A stretch of DNA of 64,000 nucleotides from Methylocapsa sp. D3K7 (lineage in GTDB: Bacteria > Pseudomonadota > Alphaproteobacteria > Rhizobiales > Beijerinckiaceae): positions 186,001-250,000 of the forward strand of contig NZ_CP123229.1 of assembly GCF_029855125.1 (NCBI RefSeq), given 5' to 3'. Below, piece by piece: positions 9,269 through 18,603 of the stretch. The position numbers and the translations under genes are program-made. Under the pieces are notes generated by a model. It was not told the origin of the DNA. It ran no database searches and worked only from the letters and a program-made list of their open reading frames with translations. Each line of letters opens with the position of its first letter. Position 1 is the stretch's first letter.

Positions 9269-9940
9269 TCAGTGCTTGCCGTAGTCCAAGGCGACGCCCT
9301 TGCGTTGCGCGAGAATATAGGCCTCCAGAGCTTTGAGCCGAGGATCGTCGTCGGCGAAAGGCTTGCCGCGCACTGGGTTTTCGATGCACCAGTTGATCAT
9401 ATCGCGGAGGAGGGCCACGCGTCCCAACTGCACCTGGAACTTGGGATAGGTTTCCGGATGTGTGTTGGAACCGTCGGGATGGCACATGTCGCAGGAGACG
9501 GCATTGGTGCCGCCAAGCGCCTTCGCGTCATGAAAAATGCGTTTGCCTTCTGCCACCAGACGTTCGGTTGAGTCTTTCCAAATTTGTTTGTCGCGCTCGG
9601 TAAAGGCGCCATAGGTTTGGAACTGGCTACCGGCGCCCGCACTTAAACCCTCGGACTTCAATTGGAAAGGGCTGTCGGCCTCTGCAACGACCCATTCAGC
9701 ATCCGGATGCTTGCTTCGCCATTCCTTCATGAGCGCATCGGCGATTTGCTGACCCTGCTCGCGCGTCATCGAATCGCCGGGCTTGACGCCCTTGACTTCG
9801 ATCGAAGTGTCTCCATCGCAGAGACCGACAACCAAGTTGCCGTCCGGCGATGGCGGCAGCTGATGGCGCGGCACATCGCTTCCAGCCAAGGCAGGTCCGG
9901 CGGTGAGTGAGAAAGCAAGTGCGAGAGCGTGGGGGCGCAT
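9269..9940 (-). CDS. Periplasmic monohaem c-type cytochrome
   Basis: The first 19 residues form a signal peptide ending ALA-G. One haem c motif CDMCH lies at residues 150-154, and possible axial methionines follow. The preferred start is ATG 9940; the open frame runs further upstream without family character. It lies 8 bp downstream of the Tat phosphoesterase gene, with a MauG-like peroxidase gene further upstream in the same direction, so a shared periplasmic redox process is likely. The reaction is not known. Confidence 0.8.
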   Translation of the reverse strand: MRPHALALAFSLTAGPALAGSDVPRHQLPPSPDGNLVVGLCDGDTSIEVKGVKPGDSMTREQGQQIADALMKEWRSKHPDAEWVVAEADSPFQLKSEGLSAGAGSQFQTYGAFTERDKQIWKDSTERLVAEGKRIFHDAKALGGTNAVSCDMCHPDGSNTHPETYPKFQVQLGRVALLRDMINWCIENPVRGKPFADDDPRLKALEAYILAQRKGVALDYGKH

Positions 9941-9948
9941 GATCTTCC

Positions 9949-11070
9949 TCAATAGCTGGAAAGGGTCGTCGCCGGCGGCCGGTCCTTGGCGCCGTTCGAC
10001 GAGAGATAGCTTGCCCGCACAGTGACCGGATTCCGGTTCCAAAGGTTGTAGACCTTGTCGACCATCCCCGAGGCCAACACGTTGATGAGACCGTCACCGC
10101 ATCCGTCGAAAGCGTTGAAAGGATCTGAACGATTCATCTGAACGGTGAGCTTCGGCAGTCCCTCGGGCGCATAGGGCCACGGCCACGCGGTCGAGAGCAG
10201 CCCATAAAAATTGATATTGCCGATATGGTTCAAAAGAAGCTGATGCGTATGGCCATGGATGACGGACACTGAATCGAATTTTGAAAGGATCGCCTGAACC
10301 TCATCGGCGTCATCCGTCCAAAAATTCCAATTGTGGTAATATTTGTAAAGCGGGGAATGGGAAAAGATGACGATAGGGGTCTTTTTGTCGACTCCCGCCA
10401 GATCGTTTAGCAGCCACTGGCGGCCTTCCGCTCCCACTTCGAAGCGCGACTGGATGCCGTTGTCGAGCCCGGCGACCGTCTGCATTCTCTCTTCTGGAGT
10501 CATGCCTCGCGCCGTCCAGAAATCCTTTTCCTGGACACTCATCAGAGTGACGAAATGCACCCCCTTATGATCAAACGAATATTGCGGCGGCCCAAACAGC
10601 GAGCGCCAATGTTCGCCCATGTCGAGGAACCAGTCGTGCTCGCCGACCATCATTTTGAGTGGCGCCTTCAAATCCTTCAAAATTTGGGCGCCAAGATCGA
10701 GTTCCTCGCGGCGGCCGAGTTGCGCCAGATCACCGCCAAAAAGCACAAAGTCAGGTTGCGGGTCGAGCGCGTTGACGTCTTCCACCGCTTTCACGGCGGA
10801 GCGGATGAAACGGTCGTTCACATTGCGCGTGTAAAGATGGGTGTCGGACACATAGGCGATCGTGAATGCGGGTGCCGCGGTCTCGGCTTGTGCGACTTCG
10901 ATGAGTTGGAAACTTTGCGGGACGATCAATCCCTTCGCGGCGGCAATGCCGGCCGAAACACCGGCGACATGGAGAAAGCCTCGCCGGGATAGCTGGCCCA
11001 TCCGCGTCAGGTCGTCAAAGAACGAGGCGCGTTCCTCGTAATATTTTGTTTCGATGCTCTTATGCGCCAT
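9949..11070 (-). CDS. Tat-exported calcineurin-like metallophosphoesterase
   Basis: A twin-arginine signal (SRRGFLHVAGVSAG) sits at about residues 28-41, after an unusually long N-region. Metallophosphoesterase metal motifs follow in order: SDTHLY, FGGDLAQLG, GEHDWF, FSHSPLY and IHGHTHQL. The protein (373 residues) should act in the periplasm on a phosphoester that cannot be named from sequence. It is co-directional with, and 8 bp from, the downstream monohaem cytochrome gene. Confidence 0.88.
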   Translation of the reverse strand: MAHKSIETKYYEERASFFDDLTRMGQLSRRGFLHVAGVSAGIAAAKGLIVPQSFQLIEVAQAETAAPAFTIAYVSDTHLYTRNVNDRFIRSAVKAVEDVNALDPQPDFVLFGGDLAQLGRREELDLGAQILKDLKAPLKMMVGEHDWFLDMGEHWRSLFGPPQYSFDHKGVHFVTLMSVQEKDFWTARGMTPEERMQTVAGLDNGIQSRFEVGAEGRQWLLNDLAGVDKKTPIVIFSHSPLYKYYHNWNFWTDDADEVQAILSKFDSVSVIHGHTHQLLLNHIGNINFYGLLSTAWPWPYAPEGLPKLTVQMNRSDPFNAFDGCGDGLINVLASGMVDKVYNLWNRNPVTVRASYLSSNGAKDRPPATTLSSY

Positions 11071-11171
11071 CGCTTTGCTCCCCGGCGAAATGTTTCACAC
11101 GAAACTTTCCGCTCTCTCTATTTGCTTTACAGTGCGGCCGCTTCGTAAACCCCGATTTTCGAATTCAAACT

Positions 11172-12581
11172 CTAAAACGCGCCGATCGTTGCCGGATTGC
11201 GCAAATCTGGGTTCGTGCCGACGTCCCCGACATCGCCTTTCCTGCCTTCTGCGATTTCAGCATCCCGCTGCGGCCGGTTGGTTTTGAGCGCCGTCTGCCG
11301 GGTCAATTCCGCCTTATTAAATTCGGCGAAACGGTCGTCCGTGAGCGTGAAAAGGAACGCGACAAGATCGTCAATTTCGTCTTCGCTCAGCGCAAGACGT
11401 TGCATTCCGCCATCGAGATAGGGATTTGCAACACCTCCCTTATTGTAATGGTCCATGACATCCCAGAGCGTGGCCAGAGAACCATCGTGCATATAGGGAG
11501 CTGTTATCCCAATGTTGCGAAGGGTCTCACTCTTAAAGGTGCCAATGTCCGCCATGTTTTTGGTCACAAGGAATCGGCCAAGTTCGGAGTAGGATGTCTG
11601 CAAGGCAAGTTCGTCGATCTGCTTTGTATCGCCCGTCTTCAGGATGCCAACGGCCTTTCGGGCCAGCTCCTCGAAATTCTGCTTATGCGCAGCGATCCCG
11701 ATATTATGGAATTTCTGGTCGGAGAAGAGCGACGAGATGCCATTGGCGGCATGACACGAACTGCAACGGCCTTTTCCCTGAAACAAGGCAAAGCCACGCT
11801 GGGCCTGATCACTGATCGCTTGCTTATCCCCCGCCATGAAATGGTCGAATGGCGCATTGCCAGAATATTGCGTCCGCTCGAAAGCGGCGATCGCGGAAGC
11901 GATATCGTCATAATTGGGTTCGTGCTGGAACAGCGATTTGAACGCGTCCGCATATTCCGGGACCTTGGCCACTTTGGCGACAACATCCTCCGGCGACTTC
12001 TGGCCCATTTCAACGGGATTCAAGATTGGCAGCTTGGCCTGATCCTCGAGCTCCGGGGCCCGGCCATCCCAGAATTGCGTCGCCTGAAACATCGCGTTGA
12101 GGACCGTTGGGGCGTTGCGTTGGCCATGCTGGTCTTGAACACCTGCGGACGTCGGGCTGTTGCCGCGATGATCGCTAAATCCCTTGGCGGGATCATGGCA
12201 GGTCGCGCAAGCAAGCGAATCATCGACGGAAAGGCGCTTGTCGTTGAACAGTTTTTCGCCGAGCGCGGCAAGTTGCACCGTTGGCTCGCGAGCGGCGGAC
12301 ACCGACAGAGAGTAAAGCTGCTTCGAGATGCCAATAGGCAAATCCGGCTTTAGGGCAGTTGCTTTTTCGGCAGGCCCGCCCGGATCTTTGGCCGCCTGAG
12401 CAACGTTGATGGGTCGCGGGGGAGCAGAGGTCGATTGCGGGGGAACCGGGGTCGATCGAAGAGGGGCCGGGGTCGACGGCGGCGTATCCTGGGAACTGAA
12501 CGCGATCGCCATTGCAATGAGAACACCTACGGCCGCCACCAATGCGAGGCTGGCTATCAGTTTCTCGCGCGAGGTTTGCAT
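11172..12581 (-). CDS. Dihaem cytochrome c peroxidase / MauG-family protein
   Basis: An N-terminal hydrophobic segment (residues 8-28) is followed by a proline-rich linker (32-58) and a dihaem peroxidase domain with CATCH at 125-129 and CSSCH at 273-277. ATG 12581 gives 469 residues; upstream in-frame codons lack family character. Family members reduce hydrogen peroxide or perform MauG-like oxidations. About 100 bp separates it from the phosphoesterase gene. The 435-codon open frame on the other strand is a shadow. Confidence 0.88.
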   Translation of the reverse strand: MQTSREKLIASLALVAAVGVLIAMAIAFSSQDTPPSTPAPLRSTPVPPQSTSAPPRPINVAQAAKDPGGPAEKATALKPDLPIGISKQLYSLSVSAAREPTVQLAALGEKLFNDKRLSVDDSLACATCHDPAKGFSDHRGNSPTSAGVQDQHGQRNAPTVLNAMFQATQFWDGRAPELEDQAKLPILNPVEMGQKSPEDVVAKVAKVPEYADAFKSLFQHEPNYDDIASAIAAFERTQYSGNAPFDHFMAGDKQAISDQAQRGFALFQGKGRCSSCHAANGISSLFSDQKFHNIGIAAHKQNFEELARKAVGILKTGDTKQIDELALQTSYSELGRFLVTKNMADIGTFKSETLRNIGITAPYMHDGSLATLWDVMDHYNKGGVANPYLDGGMQRLALSEDEIDDLVAFLFTLTDDRFAEFNKAELTRQTALKTNRPQRDAEIAEGRKGDVGDVGTNPDLRNPATIGAF

Positions 12582-12940
12582 TCGATCCTCCCCAGGGCTC
12601 TTTTTGCCAAGCTTACGACAGACGAACCTCATTTTGGCGATACCATACCCACAAAAATGCGGAGCGTGAACCACCAAAATCTACAAAAAAATTGTGAATG
12701 GCTGCAACGCGACTTACTGCGTTTGTTCGAATGGAGGCTAACCGCAAAAGGGGTGCACGAGGATAAGTCACGAGAAAGCCGCTTGACGCCTGCCAGCACA
12801 ACCGGCATGACGCTACCACACAAGGATGACGTTCTTCTAAACGATTGAACGGAACGCGCGTCTGATTCCAGTAGCTGCCCTGACATTGCAGATGAACAAG
12901 CCGTGACTTTTTCTCCTTCCATCAAATCACAAGCGGGCGC
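12582..12940. other. Intergenic region between divergent peroxidase and aminotransferase genes
   Basis: No supported gene lies here. It should contain the promoters of the MauG-like gene (minus) and the aminotransferase gene (plus). Confidence 0.5.
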
Positions 12941-13798
12941 ATGAGCAAAATAGCTTATGTCAATGGCCGCTATGTGTTGCACCGTGACGCCGTGGTTCAT
13001 ATCGATGACCGCGGCTACCAATTCGCGGATGGCGTATATGAAGTCTGTGAAGTATTTCGCGGCGGCCTGATCGACGAGAAGCGCCATTTCGATCGGCTTG
13101 CCTATTCGCTCGCCGAGTTGCAAATCGTGGCGCCTCTCCGGCCTGAGGTGCTTGCCGTGGTGATTCGCGAAGTGATGGCTCGGAACAGAGTCGATAATGG
13201 CTATCTCTACGTCCAGGTGACACGCGGCGTGGCTCCGCGCGACCATGTCTTTCCCCCAAAATCCGTTCGTCCAAGCCTCGTCGTGACGGCGCGTCAGATT
13301 GATCCTGAAAAGAGCGCGGAAACGGCGCGCAAGGGAATCAGTGCCGTTACCACCTCGGACCTGCGTTGGAAGCGCGTTGACATCAAGTCAATCTCTTTGC
13401 TACCCAACGTCCTTGCACGGCAGCTTGCGCGGGAGCAGGGCGCCTATGAAGCTTGGCTCGTCGATTCGGATGGAATGATTACCGAAGGGGCGGCGTCGAA
13501 CGCGTGGATCGTCAGCGGGGCAGGCACTCTCATTACTCATCAAATCGATCATACGATCCTTCGCGGTATAACAAGAACAAGGCTCATTGAAATTATCGCG
13601 GAGCAGGGACTGACGCTTGAAGAACGGAGATTTGGTCTCGAGGAAGTTTACAGCGCGCGGGAAGCTTTCGTCACCGGAGCGACAACCCTCGTCATGCCGG
13701 TCGTGCGCATCGACGGACGGCAAATCGGCACTGGAACCCCAGGACCGGTTGCTTCCAAATTACGGGCGATTTTTCACGATGCAGCCGAGCGTACCTAG
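12941..13798 (+). CDS. dat: D-amino acid aminotransferase (class IV PLP enzyme)
   Basis: The 285-residue sequence is a class IV aminotransferase: DDRGYQFADGVYEVCEV at residues 22-38, the PLP lysine K149 in RVDIKSISLLPNVLARQ, then EAWLVDSDGMITEGAASNAW and the C-terminal EAFVTGATTLVMPV. The DIKS context and overall pattern favour D-alanine/D-amino acid aminotransferase over branched-chain aminotransferase. Such enzymes supply D-glutamate or D-alanine for cell wall synthesis. The specificity call is by similarity only. Confidence 0.88.
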   Translation: MSKIAYVNGRYVLHRDAVVHIDDRGYQFADGVYEVCEVFRGGLIDEKRHFDRLAYSLAELQIVAPLRPEVLAVVIREVMARNRVDNGYLYVQVTRGVAPRDHVFPPKSVRPSLVVTARQIDPEKSAETARKGISAVTTSDLRWKRVDIKSISLLPNVLARQLAREQGAYEAWLVDSDGMITEGAASNAWIVSGAGTLITHQIDHTILRGITRTRLIEIIAEQGLTLEERRFGLEEVYSAREAFVTGATTLVMPVVRIDGRQIGTGTPGPVASKLRAIFHDAAERT

Positions 13799-14134
13799 GT
13801 TTGTGAAGCCTGTTTCACGTTAATCCTGAATCGTGATGACAATCATCAAAGAGGGGCTTGCAGGGCTACCTCTCGGTCTCATATGATTGCCCGGCCCGAG
13901 GTGCATGAACAAGGTCAAGTTCATCCATATGACGCAACCGCTCCTATTTGTGCGATTGTTTTGACGTTTCTAGACCCTTAAATATGCAAGGTTCAAAATT
14001 GGACCATGAGACCTTTGTTCTTAGTGTAATTTCTTAAAAAGAGTGTGTAAGCACATGATTAAACAGCGGCAGCCGTTTTTTCGATGAACGATATGCGCCG
14101 GGCACGGCGCCAAGAACATAACAGGATTTAAGAC
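13799..14134. other. Intergenic region upstream of hfq
   Basis: No coding region is supported. It is more AT-rich than its surroundings (13960-14050), consistent with the hfq promoter and leader, but no promoter boxes with good spacing could be assigned. Confidence 0.4.
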
Positions 14135-14392
14135 ATGGGATCAGAGCGCCCACAAAATCTCCAGGACACTTTTCTCAATTTTGTCCGCAAAAATAAAGTA
14201 CCTCTGACGATCTTTCTGGTGAATGGGGTCAAATTGCAGGGTGTCGTCACCTGGTTTGACAATTTCTGCGTTCTGCTCCGCCGCGACGGCCATTCGCAGC
14301 TTGTCTACAAGCACGCGATATCCACGATCATGCCGGGGCAGCCTATCCAGATGTTCGAGCCTGGGGACGAGGCAGGTCATGGCGGGCCATAG
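14135..14392 (+). CDS. hfq: RNA chaperone Hfq
   Basis: This 85-residue protein has the Sm1 motif ([20 protein letters not shown]) and an Sm2 motif with YKHAIS, the classic Hfq RNA-binding signature, after a [16 protein letters not shown]-terminus. The C-terminal tail is short, as in other alphaproteobacteria. Hfq assists small RNA and mRNA pairing. It lies upstream of hflX in the standard order, 106 bp apart. Confidence 0.98.
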   Translation: MGSERPQNLQDTFLNFVRKNKVPLTIFLVNGVKLQGVVTWFDNFCVLLRRDGHSQLVYKHAISTIMPGQPIQMFEPGDEAGHGGP

Positions 14393-14498
14393 AATTTTAT
14401 TCAATTCTCTCCGGAACCTGGTTCTGCCAAGAACTTCGCTTATATGTTCAGGAAACGTCTAACGCCCGGAGGCTGGAATCGGCACATTTTCAAGTAGA

Positions 14499-15884
14499 AT
14501 GGATTTGCTACCCAAATCTCTCGCCAATGACGGCTCCTCCTTGCCATTGATACATACCCGGACGCTCGTGGTCGGTCCCTATCTCCATGGCAGCCGAGGC
14601 CGCAAAGTCGTTTCCGGCGCCTCCATTCCTGTCATGGAGGGACGGCCGCAGGAAGCTCGGCTTATCGAGGCGACGGGACTTGCCCACGCGATCGGCCTTG
14701 ACGTTGTGGCAGCACTTCGCGTGCCGCTCACAAAAATTCAGCCGGCAGCCTATATCGGCAAGGGCAATGTCGCCGAACTCGCGGCTTTAGCGGCTGAAAA
14801 AGACGCTGGCCTTATCATCATGGATTGTGCCCTGTCGCCCGTGCAGCAGCGCAATCTGGAAAGAGCCTTCGCGGCCAAGGTAATTGACCGAACGGGGCTA
14901 ATTCTAGAAATCTTTGGTCAACGTGCCCGCACCCGAGAGGGCACGCTGCAGGTTGAGCTTGCCCATCTTGCGTACCAAAAATCCCGACTGGTCCGGTCCT
15001 GGACCCACCTCGAGCGTCAACGCGGCGGCTTCGGATTTCTCGGCGGTCCAGGCGAGACTCAGATCGAGGCCGACCGCCGCCTGATCGAGGAACGGATGAC
15101 CCGCATCAAGCAAGAACTCGAGAGCGTTAAGCGCACTCGCGGCCTGCATCGCAAGACCCGCCGCGCGGTCCCATATCCGATCATTGCCCTTGTCGGCTAT
15201 ACAAATGCCGGCAAATCCACGCTCTTCAACAAGCTGACCAACGCCGGCGTCGCCGCTGTGGACATGTTGTTCGCGACGCTTGACCCAACTTTGCGCAAGG
15301 TTGCGCTCCCACATGGCGGTCAGGTCATTCTTTCCGATACAGTTGGCTTTATTTCCGACTTGCCGACCATGCTGGTCAAGGCTTTCCGGGCGACGCTAGA
15401 GGAAGTCCTTGAGGCCGACCTCATTTTGCATGTCCGTGATATCGCGCATCAAGATTCCGAAGCGCAGCGAGACGATGTTGAAGCGATTCTTCGCGATCTG
15501 GGGATCGATGCCGCGAATGATCACCGCCGCATGGAAATCTGGAACAAGAGCGATCTTTTGGACGATCCGGCGCTTGCCTCGGCGCGAATGCGCGGCCAGC
15601 AAAATGTCCACGACAAACCCATCATTCTATCCGCGGTGACAGGGCAGGGACTCGACGAATTGCTCTTGGCGATCGAGGCACGCTTAGCGAATGGCCGGAT
15701 GGTTTTCGATGTCACGCTTGATCCAGCGAACGGTGCTGGTCTCAATTGGCTACATGAGAATGCCGAGATCATGGACAAGGATACCGAGCCGAACGGCGTC
15801 GTTCACGTAAGGGTGCGGCTACCGCCGGAGCGTTCTGATCTGCTCCGCAGAAAGTTTCATGCTGCCGCAACCAGGTGCGCGTAA
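14499..15884 (+). CDS. hflX: Ribosome-associated GTPase HflX
   Basis: The HflX N-terminal domain (residues about 25-190, including GTLQVELAHLAYQKSRL and GGFGFLGGPGETQIE) precedes a coiled linker and a GTPase domain with P-loop GYTNAGKS at 233-240, DTVGF and NKSD. At 461 residues it is of normal length. HflX splits stalled or hibernating ribosomes. It follows hfq and converges on mazG with only 13 bp between stop codons. Confidence 0.96.
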   Translation: MDLLPKSLANDGSSLPLIHTRTLVVGPYLHGSRGRKVVSGASIPVMEGRPQEARLIEATGLAHAIGLDVVAALRVPLTKIQPAAYIGKGNVAELAALAAEKDAGLIIMDCALSPVQQRNLERAFAAKVIDRTGLILEIFGQRARTREGTLQVELAHLAYQKSRLVRSWTHLERQRGGFGFLGGPGETQIEADRRLIEERMTRIKQELESVKRTRGLHRKTRRAVPYPIIALVGYTNAGKSTLFNKLTNAGVAAVDMLFATLDPTLRKVALPHGGQVILSDTVGFISDLPTMLVKAFRATLEEVLEADLILHVRDIAHQDSEAQRDDVEAILRDLGIDAANDHRRMEIWNKSDLLDDPALASARMRGQQNVHDKPIILSAVTGQGLDELLLAIEARLANGRMVFDVTLDPANGAGLNWLHENAEIMDKDTEPNGVVHVRVRLPPERSDLLRRKFHAAATRCA

Positions 15885-15897
15885 GGAAGCAGCTGGC

Positions 15898-16707
15898 CTA
15901 GGGCAGAACTTGCTCCACGGCCTTCGCGGTATTCCAAAGAGTTTCCATTTCCTCAAGAGTGGCGGTGCCTGGTGCCCTGCCGACGCGCGCCAATTCCTCC
16001 TCGATAAAACGGAAACGCCGTTCGAACTTGGCGTTGGCAAGCCGAATGGCTCCTTCAGGATCGGTGGTTACATGGCGGGCGAGATTTGCAACGGCGAACA
16101 AAAGATCACCGATTTCCCCAGCCAGCGCGGCGGCGTCCCTGGAATCAAGCGCGACTTCGATCTCGCCGGTTTCCTCCCGGATTTTTTCGATGACGAGACG
16201 CGGGTCGTTCCAATCGAAACCCACGGTTGAAGCCTTGGCTTGCAACTTCACGGCGCGGGTCAAGCCGGGCAGGGCAACAGGAATATCGGCGAGGAGACCC
16301 TCTCCTGGGCCGGCATTATGTTTTGCCGATTTTTCGTCCTGCTTGATTTTTTCCCAGAGCGCTTTGATCTCGTCCGCTGTCAAATCCAAGCCGGTGCCGA
16401 AGACATGCGGATGACGCCGGATCATTTTCTCCGTGACTGCCTGCACCACCGCACCAAAATCAAAGAGATTGAGCTCTTCGGCGATGCGAGCCTGAAAAAC
16501 AACCTGTAACAGGAGATCGCCAAGCTCCTCCTTCAAATTGTCCATATCGCCGCGTGCAACGGCGTCAGCCACCTCATAGGATTCCTCGATCGTGAAGGGA
16601 ACGATCGTCTCGAATGTCTGTTCGCGATCCCAAGCGCAGCCCGTTTCCGGGTTGCGCAGGGCCGCCAAAATCTCAACCAGCCGGCCGGCATCGTGGGACG
16701 GCTGCAT
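15898..16707 (-). CDS. mazG: Nucleoside triphosphate pyrophosphohydrolase MazG
   Basis: Two MazG domains are visible. The first includes CAWDREQTFETIVPFTIEES and EELGDLLLQVVFQARIAEE; the second includes EETGEIEVALDSRD and EIGDLLFAVANLARH. The EExxE...ExxD metal-binding pattern is kept in both. The 269-residue length is standard. The enzyme hydrolyses NTPs to NMP and pyrophosphate for house-cleaning. It starts 16 bp after the cold-shock gene. Confidence 0.95.
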   Translation of the reverse strand: MQPSHDAGRLVEILAALRNPETGCAWDREQTFETIVPFTIEESYEVADAVARGDMDNLKEELGDLLLQVVFQARIAEELNLFDFGAVVQAVTEKMIRRHPHVFGTGLDLTADEIKALWEKIKQDEKSAKHNAGPGEGLLADIPVALPGLTRAVKLQAKASTVGFDWNDPRLVIEKIREETGEIEVALDSRDAAALAGEIGDLLFAVANLARHVTTDPEGAIRLANAKFERRFRFIEEELARVGRAPGTATLEEMETLWNTAKAVEQVLP

Positions 16708-16723
16708 CAGCTTGCCCTGCGCC

Positions 16724-17374
16724 TCATTCGACCGAAATCGACAAAGCTTCCCGGCCCTTCGGCGTATCGACGACCCGCATCGTTACTGGCTGGCCTTCGA
16801 CGAGGCCCTGAATCCCTGCCGGACCGAGGATCGAAATATGGACGAAAACATCCTTGCCGCCGTCGTTCGATTGGACAAAGCCAAATCCCTTGTGATCGTC
16901 GAACCACTTCACGACCCCGGTAATCGAAACCGCCGTGGATGGATCAGGCGCGCGCCGCTGCGGGCGCGGCGAATCACCAAATCCACGCGACGGCGGAGCG
17001 CGTTCCGCGGCGCCAGCGGTATCAACCTCGATGACGCGCGTGACTTGGGCACCTTTTGCGCCATTGCTCACATTAACCTTCAACTTCGCACCAGGGGGCA
17101 CGGACTCATATCCGGCCGCTTGAAGCGCGCCAATATGCAAGAACGCGTCACCGGTCCCATTGGCCAACTCGACAAAGCCAAATCCCTTATCGCCCTTGAA
17201 CCATTTGACGACCGCATCTATGCTCGGTCCGGTTGGAGCCGCGATTTCCGGCCCTCCACTACTCGCCCCGAAGCTCGATCGCGGGGTCCGGCTCCGCGGT
17301 GCATCATAGGGTGATGGCCCATCGTCGTCGAAACCGCGTTTTTTGGGTCCCCGGAAGTCTCTACCTTTGCTCAT
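16724..17374 (-). CDS. Cold-shock protein with two cold-shock domains
   Basis: Two CSD modules are present: residues about 53-115 (VKWFKGDKGFGFVEL, DAFLHIGAL) and about 145-215 (GVVKWFDDHKGFGFVQ, KDVFVHISIL). Both keep the aromatic RNP1/RNP2 residues for single-stranded nucleic acid binding. A basic, glycine/serine-rich N-terminal tail (residues 1-45) precedes them. This two-CSD type (216 residues) is typical of alphaproteobacteria. Confidence 0.93.
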   Translation of the reverse strand: MSKGRDFRGPKKRGFDDDGPSPYDAPRSRTPRSSFGASSGGPEIAAPTGPSIDAVVKWFKGDKGFGFVELANGTGDAFLHIGALQAAGYESVPPGAKLKVNVSNGAKGAQVTRVIEVDTAGAAERAPPSRGFGDSPRPQRRAPDPSTAVSITGVVKWFDDHKGFGFVQSNDGGKDVFVHISILGPAGIQGLVEGQPVTMRVVDTPKGREALSISVE

Positions 17375-17805
17375 GATTTGCCTGCTCGTCTCACACCTTT
17401 AGCGTCTTACACGCCAACCCTTTGCCCACACGGGGCTCGTCGCGGCAAAGCGGACCCGGCAGTTGTCCTGCCAATCTTGAAATTGACCCACCGCCGGCAC
17501 ACGCGCAACGAACGCTGCGCGCAATCAGAAAGGCCAGCGCCGCAAGGTGCCAGCCCAACATCACGCCAATGGTCAATAGTCAAAATGCCGAAAATCCCGT
17601 GAGCGAAAAACATATCAACTGTTTGGCTTCTTGGCTACTCCAATCGGCAAAGATTGAAGCGTCAAATTGTAAGGGTCGACTCTACGGGTTCTATACGCAT
17701 AATATATATTATGGAACGTAAACGGCGAGCTTGTTTAATAGGAAACGACAATCGGCAGTCATAATCAATATTTCAATAGGTTGCCCGGGTTTCTTCCAGT
17801 CCTAT
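17375..17805. other. Intergenic region upstream of the cold-shock gene
   Basis: About 430 bp hold the cold-shock gene leader and the 3' flank of the MBL gene. A 61-codon minus-strand frame at 17391-17576 shows no family features. An AT-rich patch lies at 17695-17720. No gene is supported. Confidence 0.4.
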
Positions 17806-18603
17806 TCAAACAAACAATTTCATTCCATCGAAAGCCGGTTCCACATGGGCGGGCAATTCATTGCGCAGCCGTTCGAAATCAAGATCGGTGTGAAGATTCG
17901 TAAGAACCGCCCGTCGCGGCTTCAATCGCGCAATCCAGATCAGTGTTTCCGGCAGGCTGAAATGGCTTGGATGGGCTGTGTAGCGCAAAGCGTCGACGAT
18001 CCAGAGATCCAGCCCTTCGAGATAGGCAAGGCTTTCCTTAGGAATTGCGTTGAGGTCAGGCGTATAGGCGACGCCACCAAAGCGAAAACCAAGCGATCCA
18101 ATTTCGCCATGTTCAAGTTGAAAAGGAACGGCTTCCACTGGTCCACCAAGGCCATTTAGCTTTATAATCTGGTATGTTATGATTCTATGTTCATTCAATA
18201 ATGCAGGATATTGGCTGCCTGGCGGTGTCTCGAATATATAGCTGAAATTCTTTCGTACGATCGCCGCAGTCTCGGCATCCATATGAAGATCGATTTTCCG
18301 CTTCGCCATGATCACCAAAGGCCGGATCTCATCGATTCCATGAATATGGTCCGCGTGCGAATGGGTAAGCAAAATAGCGTCGAGCCGATTAATTTCGAGC
18401 CCGAGCATTTGTTCACGCAGATCCGGTGACATGTCGACCAGGACTTGCGTCTTGGCGCCGTTTGCGCTTCTCCGCTCGACAAAGAGCGAGCAGCGTCGGC
18501 GGCGGTTTTTGGGATTGTTGGGGTCACAAGCGCCCCAGCCTTGTCCGACTCGTGGAACTCCTCCCGACGAGCCGCAGCCTAAAATGGTGAACGTAAGGCT
18601 CAC
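17806..18603 (-). CDS. MBL-fold metallo-hydrolase (PhnP/RNase Z-like)
   Basis: This 265-residue beta-lactamase-fold hydrolase carries LGCGSSGGVPRVG at the N-terminus, the metal motif LTHSHADHIHG near residue 80, and later metal-binding positions ending with TNLHTDLDFERL. It resembles PhnP and the MBL protein next to tatD in many alphaproteobacteria. GTG 18603 overlaps the tatD TGA (GTGA), so translation is coupled. The substrate is not known. Confidence 0.88.
   Translation of the reverse strand: MSLTFTILGCGSSGGVPRVGQGWGACDPNNPKNRRRRCSLFVERRSANGAKTQVLVDMSPDLREQMLGLEINRLDAILLTHSHADHIHGIDEIRPLVIMAKRKIDLHMDAETAAIVRKNFSYIFETPPGSQYPALLNEHRIITYQIIKLNGLGGPVEAVPFQLEHGEIGSLGFRFGGVAYTPDLNAIPKESLAYLEGLDLWIVDALRYTAHPSHFSLPETLIWIARLKPRRAVLTNLHTDLDFERLRNELPAHVEPAFDGMKLFV

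Noticed and set aside
11046..12353. 435-codon plus-strand open frame
   Set aside because: It lies opposite the dihaem peroxidase, whose haem motifs and signal segment prove the minus strand is coding.
17391..17576. Small protein gene upstream of the cold-shock gene
   Set aside because: 61 codons with no ribosome-binding site or family features, in the leader region.
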